DNA of 64,000 bases from Ascaphus truei (Eukaryota; Chordata; Amphibia; Anura; Ascaphidae), in the NCBI GenBank assembly GCA_036426205.1, contig CM071573.1:77348159-77412158 (forward strand). The letters run 5' to 3'. Below are positions 23,602 through 35,819 of the stretch, piece after piece; the stretch's first letter is position 1; each line of letters begins with the position of its first letter. Below the pieces are notes generated by a model that did no database searches, had not been told where the DNA came from, and saw only the letters and a list, made by a program, of their open reading frames with translations. The translations under genes and the position numbers were made by a program.

Positions 23602-26566
23602 AAAAGCTGGGAAAATTTGCAACAAATTATCACAACCTGTAAAGTGTGGCAAACATCCTGCACTTGTACTAAAGCCTGCTAAGACATGAAAGGATGCTCA
23701 GTATATTATACCTAATTAAAAATAGCATGAAGTTGAATAATAATAATTTAAAAAACAAATGCAGTAAATAGTATCTATAACTACAGAACTGATTTATTTA
23801 AAATAAAGCACACGTATAGAATAGTGCTTGGATTGCTCCTTTAGTTCCACTTACTCTTTCCAAAGAAGAAATCATATGACATGAGCTATCTCCTTTTTCT
23901 TCCCCCCCCCCCCCCATCCATGCCCCCCCAGTCCATTTTCACATACTGTACTATTTTGAAATGCTAACGTTTTTGTAATGTGGGGAAATTGATGAAAATG
24001 CTTGTTAGATTAATTTTGTTCTAGTGTCCTCTACTCTGAAATTTCTTCTTTTATCGTTCCCCAATATGTATTGTATGCTGTGTTATATTTCTGAAAGTTC
24101 TCCTTCAGTTTTAAGTCCAAATCTGCTAAATTCCTAAAATTGTTCAACTATGCAACAAATGTGTCACGAACGGCTCATCTGTGAGCACGTGACTTGGCTA
24201 TGTGACAAGGGCTAATATACACAGCTACCTAGCTAACCCACATTTCACCCGCGCAGGGTGCCTCAAATGAGTAATATGGCCCCTCAATCTGTCACAATAT
24301 ATATCTTAAATCGCTACCACCACCAAGTATACAAAAAAGGTCTAACCGCTAGGGTTCTTAGTCCCTGTTTACTAAGCAAAGTATGTAATTAGCACACAAA
24401 TCTACTGTAGCAAAATGTGTCTGAAAATGCAATTATTCATCAAAGGGTGTAGAGTTCAATAAGAGCCCAAAAGACAATACTTATTACGTTTTAGATTTAA
24501 TATACAAAAATAGTACAGTGCTTACAGTAGGTTACAGAAAAAAAGATGGCAAGAAACATAAAGTACAATAAATGCAAACAGTTCCATCAAAATAATGGGG
24601 AAAACAAAGAAAACCTTACATAACATTTATCAGATTCCTCAAAGGGTCTTTAAGTTTAAAATATGGCATTTCATATGTCATAGTATTGACACTCCCTTGG
24701 TTTAAAATCTGATTTCATATCTCAATTGTAAGTTTTTTTTTATCATAAAACCCTTTTACATTGAGCACAACATAAGCCCACATTGTTTGCATGTTCTTAT
24801 CCCCCTCCTCCCAGCATCAAGCTGCAGTGACAACTTTATCACTTTAGGAGGGGAAATGGTTTATTTTGAATTAAAAAGGTGTCTGAATATAGGAAAAACC
24901 TCTTAATTCCTGTAATTCCTAGAATATTGTAATGCAACATTTCACGTTAGGGTGAAAATGCTGCATGTAAAGAAACTATTTTTGAGGGGATTCATTTAAG
25001 GTGTGAGAGACAAACGGATATCTAACATTTGCATCCTCACATCTTGGATTGTTTGCATAATTTAATTAGTGTGATTGCAAATGTTACAATTATATATTTG
25101 TCATTCTTGTGACTGTCAGACCCATGATATTTCATATTTAGTAAATTCACAGTCAGGTGGAATATCTTCCTGGCCACACCCTCTGGCATTTCCATAAAAC
25201 CAGAGGAAACCCTTTCAAGTCACTTTAAAAAGGTTTCTTTTTGCTTGTATCCACTTTTAGAAATGAGTTGTGACTCCCCAATTTCCTAAACCATGTTTTG
25301 GCCTCGGATAACCTCACTCCTAGACAAACACAGAAAACCAGATCAGCGCACTGGAATGATCCGCCATAAAAACGACTCCTTGTATTCTGAAGATGCAATT
25401 TGCAACTCAAATTAACCTCTGGTGTACCAGATTATTAAAATACTGAATATGTTCTGGCCTTATTATGACAAACCGTTTAAGAGAAGACCTAATTGAGTGT
25501 GTTTCATTTGTTGCAGTTCTAGTGTATGTCAATAAATGGGACTGCAGCTTTAAATGGTGGCTCAATGCATTGTGTTCGTATCTAGAAATACCATTTAAAA
25601 CCACTTCTGTAAAACAATGCAAGAGATTGAGATTTGAACATAATTCAAACAGTAGTACATACAAACTGTTTTGAAGACCATAAATGAAGAAAAAGCTGCC
25701 CCCTTAAATTTAATTACCTACAGAAAACTGAGCTGGAAGGTTCCATCACATCCATTCCCTGAAGACAACTCTCCTTAATCTCTCTTTGCACAGGAAGTTA
25801 TATTTGTTCTCTGGTGCCCTGTATCTCCTCTCACGGCTCCGACTCCCAAAAGACCTCAAGGTTCAATTACAGCTGCAGATATAATCAATACTGATTTAAC
25901 TCTACAAACACAACAATAAATTCAGGAGCTTGTGTTTGCAGCCAGCACACACTTCACGGACCTTCTCAGCTCCATGAAGCTACTGTATATCTCTGATGTA
26001 ACTGAGTGATACTGCGGCTTTGGTTCAAGTTCTTCAGATTAATGCAGAGAGAAATTGGAGCCGGTACAAAATATGAGATTAAATCTTTCCGCACAACCTC
26101 CACACAAAAATAAAATGAAAATAAGATTAAAGCAGAAATGTATGTATGTGTGAGAAAAAATGATTGGAATATTTTTGCAAATAAATATACTGCACTGTAC
26201 AATGCTGCTGAGCATCTCTATACATTTCCAGCTGTAAAATGCTTCTCCATAATTTTTTTTATCTATAAGTATCACCAAACTGTAGAACATCAATATGAAA
26301 TATTGCTTCTATGTATTGCCCAACCCAATGCTGTTTAGGTTATATTACTAAACAACACAAGAGTCTTTCCTTGTAACAGTAACAGTAGATATGAGGGAGT
26401 GGAAGTAGTTTTATTTAGAAAGGGATATGGCAGCATTGTAGATTAAAATGGAATGACTTTGTAGTGTGGGAGTTCTGCTGCAGTTTAGCGCTGCGGGAGC
26501 GTCTCTGGGGGTATCATGTTTGGCTGGTGTGCAATGGTTGAGGTTTCATGGGATAGTAGCAGCAAG
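23602..26566. other. No gene recognised
   Basis: Long AT-rich stretch with a C run at 23904-23916. 24170-24350 (with CACGTGACTTGGC) may be repeat-derived but is not assigned. Confidence 0.5.
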
Positions 26567-26980
26567 TAAAGATTGGCGAATCTGCCCAAATCCATTTCCT
26601 GGATTTTCTCGCATTTTCCCCCCAAATCTGTTTCGTGGTGTAAAATCCACAAAGTGATTTGGGAGGTATTAATCCGTGCGCATTCATCAAAAACCGCCAT
26701 TGGATAACAACCCGTCGAGGGATTTGTAGAATCCAATCTGTAGATTCCAATCTGTAGATTCAGCAATCCGTTGGTGGATTGCTAAGAACACGCCAACAGA
26801 TTCTACAAATCCGTCAATTAATTGTGGAATCCGCAGAGTGTATTGGCAATAATAATAATAATACAAATCCATAAACCGCGAATCGCCCTTTTTGAGATTG
26901 ATCTGCTGAAATTCCACAGCCAAAGGAACTGACCGATCAAATTCGGATTCAACTTGGCCCCAAAAATTCACCTATCTCTA
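26567..26980. mobile_element. hAT-type MITE, family B, copy 2 (complete)
   Basis: The ends TAAAGATTGGCGAAT and, in reverse, TAGAGATAGGTGAAT form terminal inverted repeats. The flanks GCAGCAAG (26559-26566) and GTAGCAAG (26981-26988) are an 8-bp target duplication with one change, which is the hAT size. Length 414 bases, no coding sequence. A short ATA/ATTATT run lies near 26851-26863. Confidence 0.8.
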
Positions 26981-26999
26981 GTAGCAAGTTGTGGCAAGA

Positions 27000-27812
27000 G
27001 CAATCTAGTCAAGGGTACATAGAGGAGTAAACTATTGCTAGGGAGGTGGCCAAGTCAGGGCAGTAGAGGGTGGTTAGAGGAGATAGGAGGGTTTACAAGG
27101 TAGAAAGCTGAGAAGCATCTACAGTATGTTAAGTAAGCTCAGGTTGGTGCGTGAGATGAGGTTAGGGAGGGGGAGGCAGAAAGCAGAGTGAGGGAGAAAC
27201 AGAGGAGGGGATGATCAGGAAAAGAGGGTGCAGTGCATTTGAGAAATTAGAGAGGGAGCAGAGATGAGAAAACATAAGGTCAAGTAGGTGACAATCCCGA
27301 TGTGTAGGAGCGCTGGTCCACTGGGAGAGATTAAAAGGAACAGTTTAAGGAGACCAGGTTAAGGAGACCAGATACGAGGCAACTGGAGCATTAGGATTAT
27401 CTATTGTAATAGTAAAGTCCCCTAGAATGAGAGTGGTGGAGTCACAAGAGTGGGAAGTGTGTAAGAGAGGCAGCAAAAATGTCTATGAGATGGAAGACAA
27501 GGGTGTATAGCTTTAAAGCAGAATGCCTACTCCTCCACCCTGTCATGCCTGTTTGACTAAAGGAGACACCACTGCAAAACAGTGCAGCAGGTGAGGAAGT
27601 ATCCGAAGAGGTGATTACTTACAGTTGGTTGAAAGAGTTAGAGAGGAAAAGGGTCATGAACTGCGCTGTTTATTGCAGACAGAGTGGGGAATCCATAGTG
27701 AGCAGGAAATTTGAAGGGTAGAGGAGGGGATGTGAATAAAGTTACGGTGGTTGGCAAGGTACAGTATGGATGTGCTTCTGGGGCGGACAATGGAGCATCT
27801 AAGGGTAGGTAC
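27000..27812 (-). pseudogene. L2-type LINE, endonuclease region
   Basis: Minus-strand translation near 27424-27385 gives LGDFTITIDNPNAPVAS, matching the GDFN box of the AP-like endonuclease in L2 LINEs (the N is changed). Next comes an SQWTSAPTHRDCHLLDLMF-like piece that fits the PTH..GHTLD box. Frames are broken. The element's 5' side continues at 28202 beyond an inserted TIR element. Confidence 0.65.
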
Positions 27813-27817
27813 TGCAC

Positions 27818-28201
27818 CGACACACTTTATTCGAGCAAATACCCGGTATGTACCTGGCAGATACCTGGAATGCGCCGCTCCTCACCTCTGACAAGCCCCG
27901 TTGCGTTTGCCTTCCCAGCCTGGGTTCATGCCTGGCTGACGGGCGGCTGATCTGTTAAATGATAATGATTAGGATTTAATAGGCTGCAATGCTTCGCGTG
28001 TCTACCAGATGGCATAAATTCATGAATTGTAATGCAGTATATATATATGTACTGTGCAGTATTGCAGCCAGGGGAATAAAATGCTTCAATCCCTGCCTGG
28101 AAAATAACTCAATGCACTCGGGCAGAAAACAGTCACAAACCTCAATACACCCGGGTATACCCGAATTCGTGGGACTAGCCAAGCTCGAATAAAGTGTGTC
28201 G
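27818..28201. mobile_element. TIR DNA transposon inside L2, non-autonomous
   Basis: CGACACACTTTATTCGAGC at the left end is mirrored exactly by GCTCGAATAAAGTGTGTCG at the right end: 19-base perfect inverted repeats. The inside (384 bases in all) has no transposase. No clear target duplication was found, so the superfamily is not named. Confidence 0.75.
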
Positions 28202-28500
28202 CCAGTGTATATGTTTGAGACCTGCGTTTGGTGATACTGTATGTCACCACAAAGCAGTAATAGAAGTAAACAAAGATAGAGGGATAAACTGGAGATTTTA
28301 GGTTGGTAGGCAGGAGAGGAGAAAGTGGAGTTTAAGGCTGCATACAGAGTAACATTGCAGCTGGAAAGATGACGTGTCACTGGGACGTTTTGGAAGCAGT
28401 GGACTGATAGTTATTAGGAAGAATAAGGAGATTGTTAGGGAACGTAGAAAAAGAAGCAGACCAATTAGAGTACCGAGCTGAAGAGAAGAGATAGCCATGA
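28202..28500 (-). pseudogene. L2-type LINE, ORF start with 2A-like remnant
   Basis: Minus-strand translation gives SLSLYLCLLLLLLCGDIQ (about 28275-28222), resembling the hydrophobic run followed by GDIxxNPGP found near the start of ORF2 in L2/CR1-group LINEs. The NPGP part is degraded. It lies on the same strand, 5' of the endonuclease piece at 27000-27812. Confidence 0.5.
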
Positions 28501-29482
28501 TGGGCTTTACATTCCAATTTCACGGGCAGCAACAAACCGCAGATGGCGACCACCCTATGGATGCTCTTTATCTGCTGTTAAGGGCAAGATCAGGGTGTGG
28601 TGAGGAGCAGCTGGGTAGAGATTTGTGGCTGGAAGCTGACGAATCCAGGAAGCATCACTTAACATCAATGCACTCTGCTCTGCTGGTCCCGTGGAGGGGG
28701 AAACCCTCTCAAGACAACTTTTTGGGTAAGTTCAGGGTATGAAAAGGAGAGTCTCTTTATGTGGTTGTTTGATCTAGTCCAGGACATTGTCAGGTGCAGT
28801 GCAAAAACAGCAGCAAATGACATTTGCCCTGCGGTTCCTGCCTCAGGCAGCTTCATGTTGTTTTGGGAAAGAGAGGCTTGAGATCCAATGAGCTGCAACT
28901 GTATAGGAATTTGGCTCTCACACCCAGAAGCAATAAAACTCTTGTCTAGAAGGATGACAATTCCCAGCTGTCTGTGGGGTCAATTCTGGTAGCTCCAAAG
29001 TTGTAAGTGCCAAACCACACAGTTTGGCACATACAGAAGGAGAGGCATGAAATGTGCGAAAAAACGGTATTCTCTATTGAAAACCGCGTCTAAAAAAAAG
29101 TAACAAACCGCATGATTTAACAGCCAAAATGCCCGGATTGTACTTGCTTTAGAAGTGGAATGAGCAGAGGTGCTGCTAACTCCATCCACCGTCTGACTTT
29201 TGCTCTCTCCACCAAACCAATATTTGAGGCTCTGAATGTAACTCACAATACCACAATGTCGTCATCCTTTAGGTGGTGTTAATTTTTTTTTGACATTTTA
29301 GAAGCGGTTTGCATAATGGAGCTACGAGAATAGGAGTTGGGGGAAAAAAAATGTGAATTGGAGGCTTTCTTGACAAACCGATCAGATTGTCAGAGCAAGA
29401 GTGAAACTGCTTCTAAAAATGCAGTTTAGACACGGATTGGATATGCGAGAAGTGTTTACAGAATATTGTATGTTTTTATTTT
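28501..29482. other. Unassigned, possibly L2 5' sequence
   Basis: 28500-28740 may be L2 5' sequence. 29290-29330 (AGAAGCGGTTTGCATAATGG) resembles 30485-30525 (AGAAGCGGTTTG..AGAGCTACTAGAATA), so a small repeat may occur twice. No gene seen. Confidence 0.35.
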
Positions 29483-30250
29483 TTATTGTATGTCTTTATT
29501 TATATAGAGCCAAAAGTGTATTCAGTGTTTCACAAAGAACACAGTACAGGGAATTTTAAAAATACAATAAGTGCAGCCAAAAACAGACAATGGGAAAGGA
29601 AATCCCTGCCCCGAAGAGCTTACAATCTAAGAGGTTTGAGGGGAAACTTACAGAGACAGCAGGTGAGCGAATAAGTGCTGTAGATGGGTGTGCTTGGCCA
29701 CAATGGGTGGTACAAGTGACTGTGGGACAGTAGCCATGAGTGCAGGCTAATGGGATGCTTGATTTGTGGGGCACGTTTTAAGGTTAGTCAGTGCTAAATA
29801 AAAAGGCTAACACCATTTACAGGAGAAGAGATGGCAGAGAGGCGTGGGTGAGATCAGGTGTGTATGTCTTGCTTCAGGCTTAGGGGAGATCCCCAGCAGC
29901 AGGAAGGAGTAGATAGAGGGTGTGAATAGAGGATTTGTGTGGCTGTTTTTTTATTGAGGGTTGTTGGGAGAGAGTTGTATAAATAATGGTGCAGTGGGGA
30001 GTGGGGAAGTTGGAGAGAACAGGGACATTCACCAAGGAGTGAGGAAACAGTAAACAGAAAAAGCAATAAGGAGGGCATAGTGAGATACAGGAGGAGAGAC
30101 TTCCCAGTTATTGGAGGATAGCAAGAGTACAAATAATCACAGCTTTTAGAAAGTAAAGTTCTCACAGTTGTAAAGTTGTTGTTCAGAGTCCAGATCTTCC
30201 TCCAATCTTCACCTCCAATTTCAACTCCAAGATTAACTCTGCCACACACT
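29483..30250 (-). mobile_element. L2-type 3' tail and adjoining LINE-like sequence
   Basis: 29483-29640, read on the minus strand, contains TTAGATTGTAAGCTCTTCGG and ends in TATATAAATAAAG-like sequence, the same 3' end as the L2 copies at 1700-1850 and 49060-49245. The rest to 30250 is purine-rich on the plus strand and may be LINE 5' sequence, but no motif confirms it. Confidence 0.55.
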
Positions 30251-31364
30251 TAAATGTTACACAGCCAAATGGCTCACAGCCAAGGTATCCTGCCTTAAGT
30301 ATTCTAAAACACAGCCTCATTGACTAATAATTAAGGGAGGGGTCTGTCTAATCAACTCAGACACACCAAATTGTTAATTACATTGTAGGATCTTGCAAAT
30401 TGATAGTAGAATCCAGCTCACACATACCAATATTAAAACATTTTAGAATAGCAAAGCATGCCAATCAGCTTGTAAAGTGCACCTTAGAAGCGGTTTGTCA
30501 CACTTCAGAGCTACTAGAATATACATCCTGTGTGTCTTGGATGAACCTTTAACCCTTTTCACGCTGGTCCTACACAGAGAGGGTGCAGATCTTCTCCCAG
30601 GGTTTTAGGCAGCTCCACTCTGTAGTATGGTGGAAGTTTCTCCTGCAGTGAAAATAATAAAAGAGAATAACTGTTTCATATGCACTCATCATTGAACGTT
30701 TGCACTGTAATTGTCTATTTATGCTGTTTATGAATTAGATAACTGCCTTTCACGGAGAATACATTCAGTGCTTTTACATTTACAAAAAAACTCACCGTTC
30801 GGCAGAATTACACAGATTTCCTAGAACGTTTAGGTCCTGAATCTTTCAATGTCCATCGGATTTCTTAAAGCAGAACGACAAAATGCATTATACAGTAAGT
30901 CATTCAGAAGGCACTGTAAGACAAACAAGAATATCAACATGGCTCCATCAAGGTGTGACGTCAAATGCCTCAAGACCAGCAGCCTTTCCTCCACAATAAC
31001 TTGTGTGCCCTTTGGCCTCCTGTTTTTTTTTAATGGTAAGTTCTTTGTAACAGGGTTTTTTTTAACCTATTTTACCATGCAAACATGTAATTATTTAAAA
31101 AACAAATTGTTACGTTATTTTATCTTTTTAACCCATATTTCTATGCTGCAGAACATGCTGTTAACTTATAAATGATAATGCTTATTATAATCATAAACAC
31201 AGTAGTTATCGTCTGTTCAATAATATTTATGTGGTATAGCAGAGGCTTGTTGTAACTTGAAAAAAGGACAGATACTGCATTATTTGTACAATATATAAAG
31301 ACCATTGTATACTGTACCTTTCCAGGTTAAACCTTTGCCAAAGGTTACACAGCCTTTCTGTACA
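30251..31364. other. No gene recognised
   Basis: AT-rich; a 108-codon frame at 30849-31175 has no recognisable motif. Confidence 0.45.
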
Positions 31365-31425
31365 GTGTATATATATATATATATATATATCTCTATATAC
31401 TATCTATATATATATATATATATAG
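31365..31425. repeat. (TA)n microsatellite, interrupted
   Basis: Two long alternating TA runs separated by a CTCTATATACTATC-type break. Confidence 0.9.
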
Positions 31426-31449
31426 CAAATGGAAATATTACTGTATGCT

Positions 31450-32195
31450 CATTTGCATGTCAAGACAGGTCTGCAACCCCAACAAAAATAATCCAAACCG
31501 GCGCCTAAAAAATGTCCAAAATCAGTCTGATAAAAGTCCAAGTGGTGAAAAACTTCAAAGTTATGCTTAAACTTCTGTGCTTCCAAAATTGGATGAATCC
31601 ACAGCCAATTGACTCGTGATATGTGAAATAAGAGAAAAATATATAATAGTGTAATACTGTTGATCAAACAAACATGTAACACAAACACAGGACAAACAAC
31701 CACTTACAACAATAAACAGTGAAAAGCAAGGCTGAAAAAGAAGAGCTAATTTATTACAAATAAAAGATGAATGACAAATATAAACAATAAGCAGGCAACT
31801 GGTCCAGTTTGTGTAAAACTGGAATCCTACTCACAAGAAGCTGTGAGTAAAATCACAGTGTACTGCAGTCTTAGGAACAGCTTGTCCTCCGGTGGTGTCT
31901 GGCTGCTTTCCTGCAACTCTCAAACACTCCCACGCTCTCCTGGATCCTGAGGTCCTTTGCTGGAGGTGTGCCAGGGTCTTGTTCCTGCTTCTACCACACA
32001 CTGCGCAGTACTACGTCGCCTGCGACTGCTAATGATGACGAACTCTTGCACTCTGACCCTACGTGTTTCGTGCGCATGCGCATTTCATCAGGGAAACAAT
32101 GATCACTGATCAATTCATCAACAATTTGTCATTTATCTTTTATTTGTAATAAATTAGCTCTTCTTTTTCAGCCTTGCTTTTCACTGTTTATCACC
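31450..32195 (-). mobile_element. PLE-like non-autonomous element with terminal fold-back
   Basis: 31713-31779 and 32124-32190 are inverted copies of about 67 bases (AACAGTGAAAAGCAAGGCTG and its mirror) about 345 bases apart. A hammerhead-like motif lies at 32055-32096 next to the right arm. No coding sequence. The limits outside the arms are uncertain. Confidence 0.55.
32055..32096 (-). ncRNA. Hammerhead-like motif, CTGATGA core
   Basis: On the minus strand: CTGATGA, AA, then TGCGCATGCGCA as helix II, C, GAAA, then CACGTA. The core is canonical. Helix I is weak (CC/GG plus a wobble pair). Confidence 0.5.
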
Positions 32196-32199
32196 CAGC

Positions 32200-32440
32200 A
32201 CACAGCACTTCCACTGCAGCAAGGGATTCTGGGAAATGACATGCAAATGGGCACAGTATCACCTTTTGCTTCAAAACCATTTTTAACATGTTTCCCTATA
32301 GGCTTAAGCTTGCTGCATGGTCACAGCTTTAAGCACAGCCAGGATTAAGATGTATAGCCCGAAAACCCACCCACAGATAGCTGTTTCGACCTTAATGGGT
32401 CTCATCAGTGCGGGGTTGGTTAACTGGCTATGTAATGAAG
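32200..32440 (-). mobile_element. PLE-like short element ending at a TA run
   Basis: Contains the canonical hammerhead-like motif at 32370-32414 and abuts TATATAGTATATATATA at about 32446-32462. No coding sequence. Confidence 0.5.
32370..32414 (-). ncRNA. Hammerhead-like motif, fully canonical core
   Basis: On the minus strand, in order: helix I strand CCCGCA, core CTGATGA, helix II GACC-CATTAA-GGTC directly after the core, GAAA, then ACAGCTAT, C, and helix I strand TGTGGG. CCCGCA/TGTGGG gives six pairs, one of them G-U. The tract after GAAA would be the palindrome ACAGCTGT but for one change. That change replaces the expected G of the GUC cleavage triplet by A, so cleavage may be impaired. 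This is the copy that best supports calling the family hammerhead. Confidence 0.7.
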
Positions 32441-32459
32441 CATATATAGTATATATATA

Positions 32460-32645
32460 TAACTTTATTTATATAGCACACTTAATGTACATAGCGCGTC
32501 ACAGCAGTAATACACATGACAATCATAGGAATAACAAATAATACAAATACCACATAACGGGAATAAGTGCTTCAGACATAAAAGTAACATTTAGGAAAAG
32601 GAGTCCTTGCCCTGAAGAGCTTACAATCTAATTGTAATTGTATTT
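32460..32645 (-). mobile_element. L2-type LINE 3' tail
   Basis: Read on the minus strand it contains TTAGATTGTAAGCTCTTCAG and ends GCTATATAAATAAAG-like, matching the L2 3' ends elsewhere in the window. Confidence 0.65.
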
Positions 32646-33057
32646 CTGTGGTAATGGAAGAATGTTCTTGATAATTTTTACTTGATGGGAGCAATCTTGT
32701 CATTTTTATCTTGACCTTGTCATTTTTATCCCGACCTTGTCATTTAGTCAGTGCCACTGTCCGGTGTCAAATGATCCAATGATGTATGTTAAAGTTTCAT
32801 GGATCGACTGCTTCTCCATAGCTGTGAAAAAATTACTTAACAGAATAGCTTTGCATAATCCAATGCACCTGAACTTCAATTAAATATAAACTGAATGCAT
32901 GTATATTCAAAGGTGTCTGTGCGCATGTGATTGGGAACACATCTTGGCTGTGTTTTTCATATTGCTTAAATAAATGAACACTTGATGCGGATACATAATT
33001 TCCCTTAAGAAGATGCAACAAAATTATAAAAATAATAATAAAACTGAAGTGATAGAG

Positions 33058-33481
33058 CAGGGGTGGCCAACTCTTGTCCTCAAAGGCCACCAACCGATCA
33101 GGTATTCAGGATATCCCTGCTTCAGCACAATTGGCTCAGTCTTTGACTGAAGGAGAAGGAAGGCATCCAGGCACACGGTCTTGCAAAAAAAATTGATTTA
33201 ATGGCAATACCATAATGGTATTACCATGAAATCAATTGTTTTGCAAGACTGTGTGACTGGATGCTTTCCTTTTGCTTTGGGATCTCTCTGGGGTAGTACA
33301 GCATGTTCCCCATCTCCAAGAGCACCGGCAATTTATTTATATTGCTGCCATTACAGTGTGCCTGTAACTCTTTGTGTTCTCAGTCTTTGACTGAGCAACT
33401 GATTGAGCCACCTGTGCTGAAGCAGGGATAGCCTTAAATCCTGATCTGTTAGTAGCTCTTGAGGACTGTTGGCCACCCCTG
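33058..33481. mobile_element. hAT-type MITE, family A, copy 3, split by an insertion
   Basis: Left half 33058-33150 starts CAGGGGTGGCCAACTC; right half 33379-33481 ends TTGGCCACCCCTG. The flanks TGATAGAG (33050-33057) and TGATAGAA (33482-33489) form an 8-bp target duplication with one change. The halves are separated by a 228-base insertion. Confidence 0.9.
33151..33378. mobile_element. Insertion with 16-bp target duplication
   Basis: The 16 bases at 33135-33150 (CTCAGTCTTTGACTGA) are repeated at 33379-33394. The insert holds an internal inverted pair, about 33166-33193 and 33222-33256 (CACGGTCTTGCAAAA and its mirror). The long target duplication and fold-back resemble the PLE-like insertions at 36182 and 40493. 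No coding sequence. Confidence 0.75.
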
Positions 33482-33489
33482 TGATAGAA

Positions 33490-34211
33490 GACAGGAGGCT
33501 TTTGAATTGTAGCTGCACTAAAATGCTGCTGCTTGCGATGACCATGTGAGCCCACAATGCTAATTACTAGTAGTTGTGAGATGTAATTAATTATTCAGAG
33601 AATGTGAGCTAGAAACTCCTTGAGGATGAGACCTAATCAAGTTAAGTACACTGACAGGTACAGTGAGACTTCTTCGCCAGGCTTAGCATTGCTGGTCTCG
33701 TCTTCTCTCAGTCTTTAAAGGAGCAGCAACCTCTGTACGGTTATTTTTTTACATTTCTTTTTAAAGAAGTCTTCACAATACTGTACAGTAAGATGTCAGT
33801 TTTCACATCTCTATTTTTTGTCCTTGGCTACTAAATAGTGTATTTTACAATTTGAAAATGAGCCCCATACCTAAATTATTATGGTTGCTAATCCCCTCTC
33901 CCGTAATGTAATTAGTAGGCTTCAAAGAACCTTTCCTGATTAGAATAAAGCAGCATGGACTGTTTTTGTAAAGGGACGATGGCTAATCCCAGTACTGGAG
34001 AAGCCCGGTTCCCGAGATATTTACCTTTTTATGTACCAGTAAAAGGAAAGTAAAATCAAAGATGGCTGCCAGGGTTGTCCAATAATCCCTTGTACTATTG
34101 ACCTACTGTATGGGGAAAGGGCTTGGATAGCAGGCTGGCAGCCATATTGAAATCCCAAAAGTGACCAGAAACACTGGTACATAAAAGGTAAAAATCCCAG
34201 AGACTGGGACT
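33490..34211. other. No gene recognised
   Basis: AT-rich sequence without recognisable motifs. Confidence 0.45.
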
Positions 34212-34240
34212 GACACACACACACACACACACACACACAC
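34212..34240. repeat. (CA)n microsatellite
   Basis: An uninterrupted CA run. Confidence 0.95.
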
Positions 34241-34948
34241 CAGCAAACCGCTAGGTTCAACTTTTGTTTTTCTTTTTAAGTAGGAAGGATTGCTGCTTTA
34301 GGTTAATACATTGGGGACCATGTTTAAAGACTTGTTTTTTTTTAAAAAATGAAGGAGTGCATTGCAAATTAATTTACTGTACTTAGCGCAAATCGTTAGC
34401 AACATATGTTGGCATGTCATTATTCATATCAATTGAAAATGACAAATTCGGAGTATATTGAGTTTTTTTCCTTCTTAACATTATAATCTTAACTTACCAG
34501 TATTCAAATGCACAGTTGATTTATTACATAAATTGTTTACAGATGAAACTCAACAGAGCGACTGTGTGTTCATACATATGGATTAAATGTTTGTTGCTTA
34601 TGCAATATGTGATAATTTTAATGCATATATGACTGTTCTGTCCCAGGCTCACTGTGGCTAATGATGTGAGACAGGCCGTTTACTCAATTCCTGTTCCTAT
34701 ACAAAATTGAGTCTTCTTAAATTCTGTATTTATTGTAATATACAAATAGAAATAAAAAGGGGAAAACTTTTTGGAGATGTATAAAAATAAGGAATGGTTA
34801 AGAAACAAAGCTCTCTCACAGGGACAGCAGGTGGGAGAAACATTAGCAGGGGCAGCAATCTCTAAAAAGAAAGAACTGCAACACGGAGAAAGGAGCAGAC
34901 AAAAACAGGAAGAGAACTAGACAGGAGACAGAACAATGACACTAAGGT

Positions 34949-35281
34949 TTGGATGACCAGACGTCCCAGTTTAGCCGGGACAGTCCCAGTTTTTTTTATG
35001 TTTGTCTCGGGTCATGACTTTTTAAAAATATTGTCCCGGTTTTTAATCGCTTGCTGGCCACGCATGCACCAATTGGCACTTGGCGGCAGCATATTTGCAT
35101 ACTCGGCCGGCAAGCGCCTATGGCACATGCGTATGAGCGGCTAGCCACTCGTGCGATGGGCACTTGCCATTCACGCATGCACAATTGATGCTTAACGTTC
35201 ACGCATGCGCGGTCGGTGATCCCCATTCACACATGTGCAAAATTTGTCCCGGTTTGTCCCAGGAAAAATATAGTCACCCAA
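34949..35281. mobile_element. hAT-type MITE, family C
   Basis: Ends TTGGATGAC and, in reverse, TTGGGTGAC, with inner GTCCCAGTTT and AAACCGGGAC-type mirrors. The flanks ACTAAGGT (34941-34948) and ACTAAAGT (35282-35289) are an 8-bp target duplication with one change. No coding sequence; several CGCATGCGC-type motifs inside. Confidence 0.75.
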
Positions 35282-35404
35282 ACTAAAGTGTTGCATGCTT
35301 GTGGTTTAATATTACATATCATTTACATATGTAAGCAGCAGACTTTATCCACACTCCGTTGCTAACTTCTCCCACTAGGGCTATTTATTTGGGAAAATTA
35401 TATT

Positions 35405-35788
35405 GACACACACAAAGCACAACACACAGATGTTGCAGGTGTTACTATCCCCACACGCACACCGCACAACACACAGACGTTGCAGGCGTTACTGCTTCCC
35501 CCCCACACACACACCGCACAACACACAGACATTGCAGGTGCTACTGCTCCCATACACACACCGCACAACACACAGATGTTGCAGGTACTACTGCTTCCAC
35601 ACACCCACCACACAACACACAGGCATTACTGCTCCCACAAACACACACACACCGCTCAACACACAGACGTTGCAGGTGTTACTGCTGTCCCCCCACACAC
35701 ACACCGCACAACACACAGACGTTGCAGGTGTTACTGTTGTCCCCCCCCACACACACACCGCACAACACAGATGTTGCAGGCATTATTG

Positions 35789-35819
<31 letters not shown>

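Noticed and set aside
24170..24350. Possible LTR-like piece (CACGAACGGCTCATCTGTG)
   Set aside because: No second copy, no end pair and no target duplication in the window.
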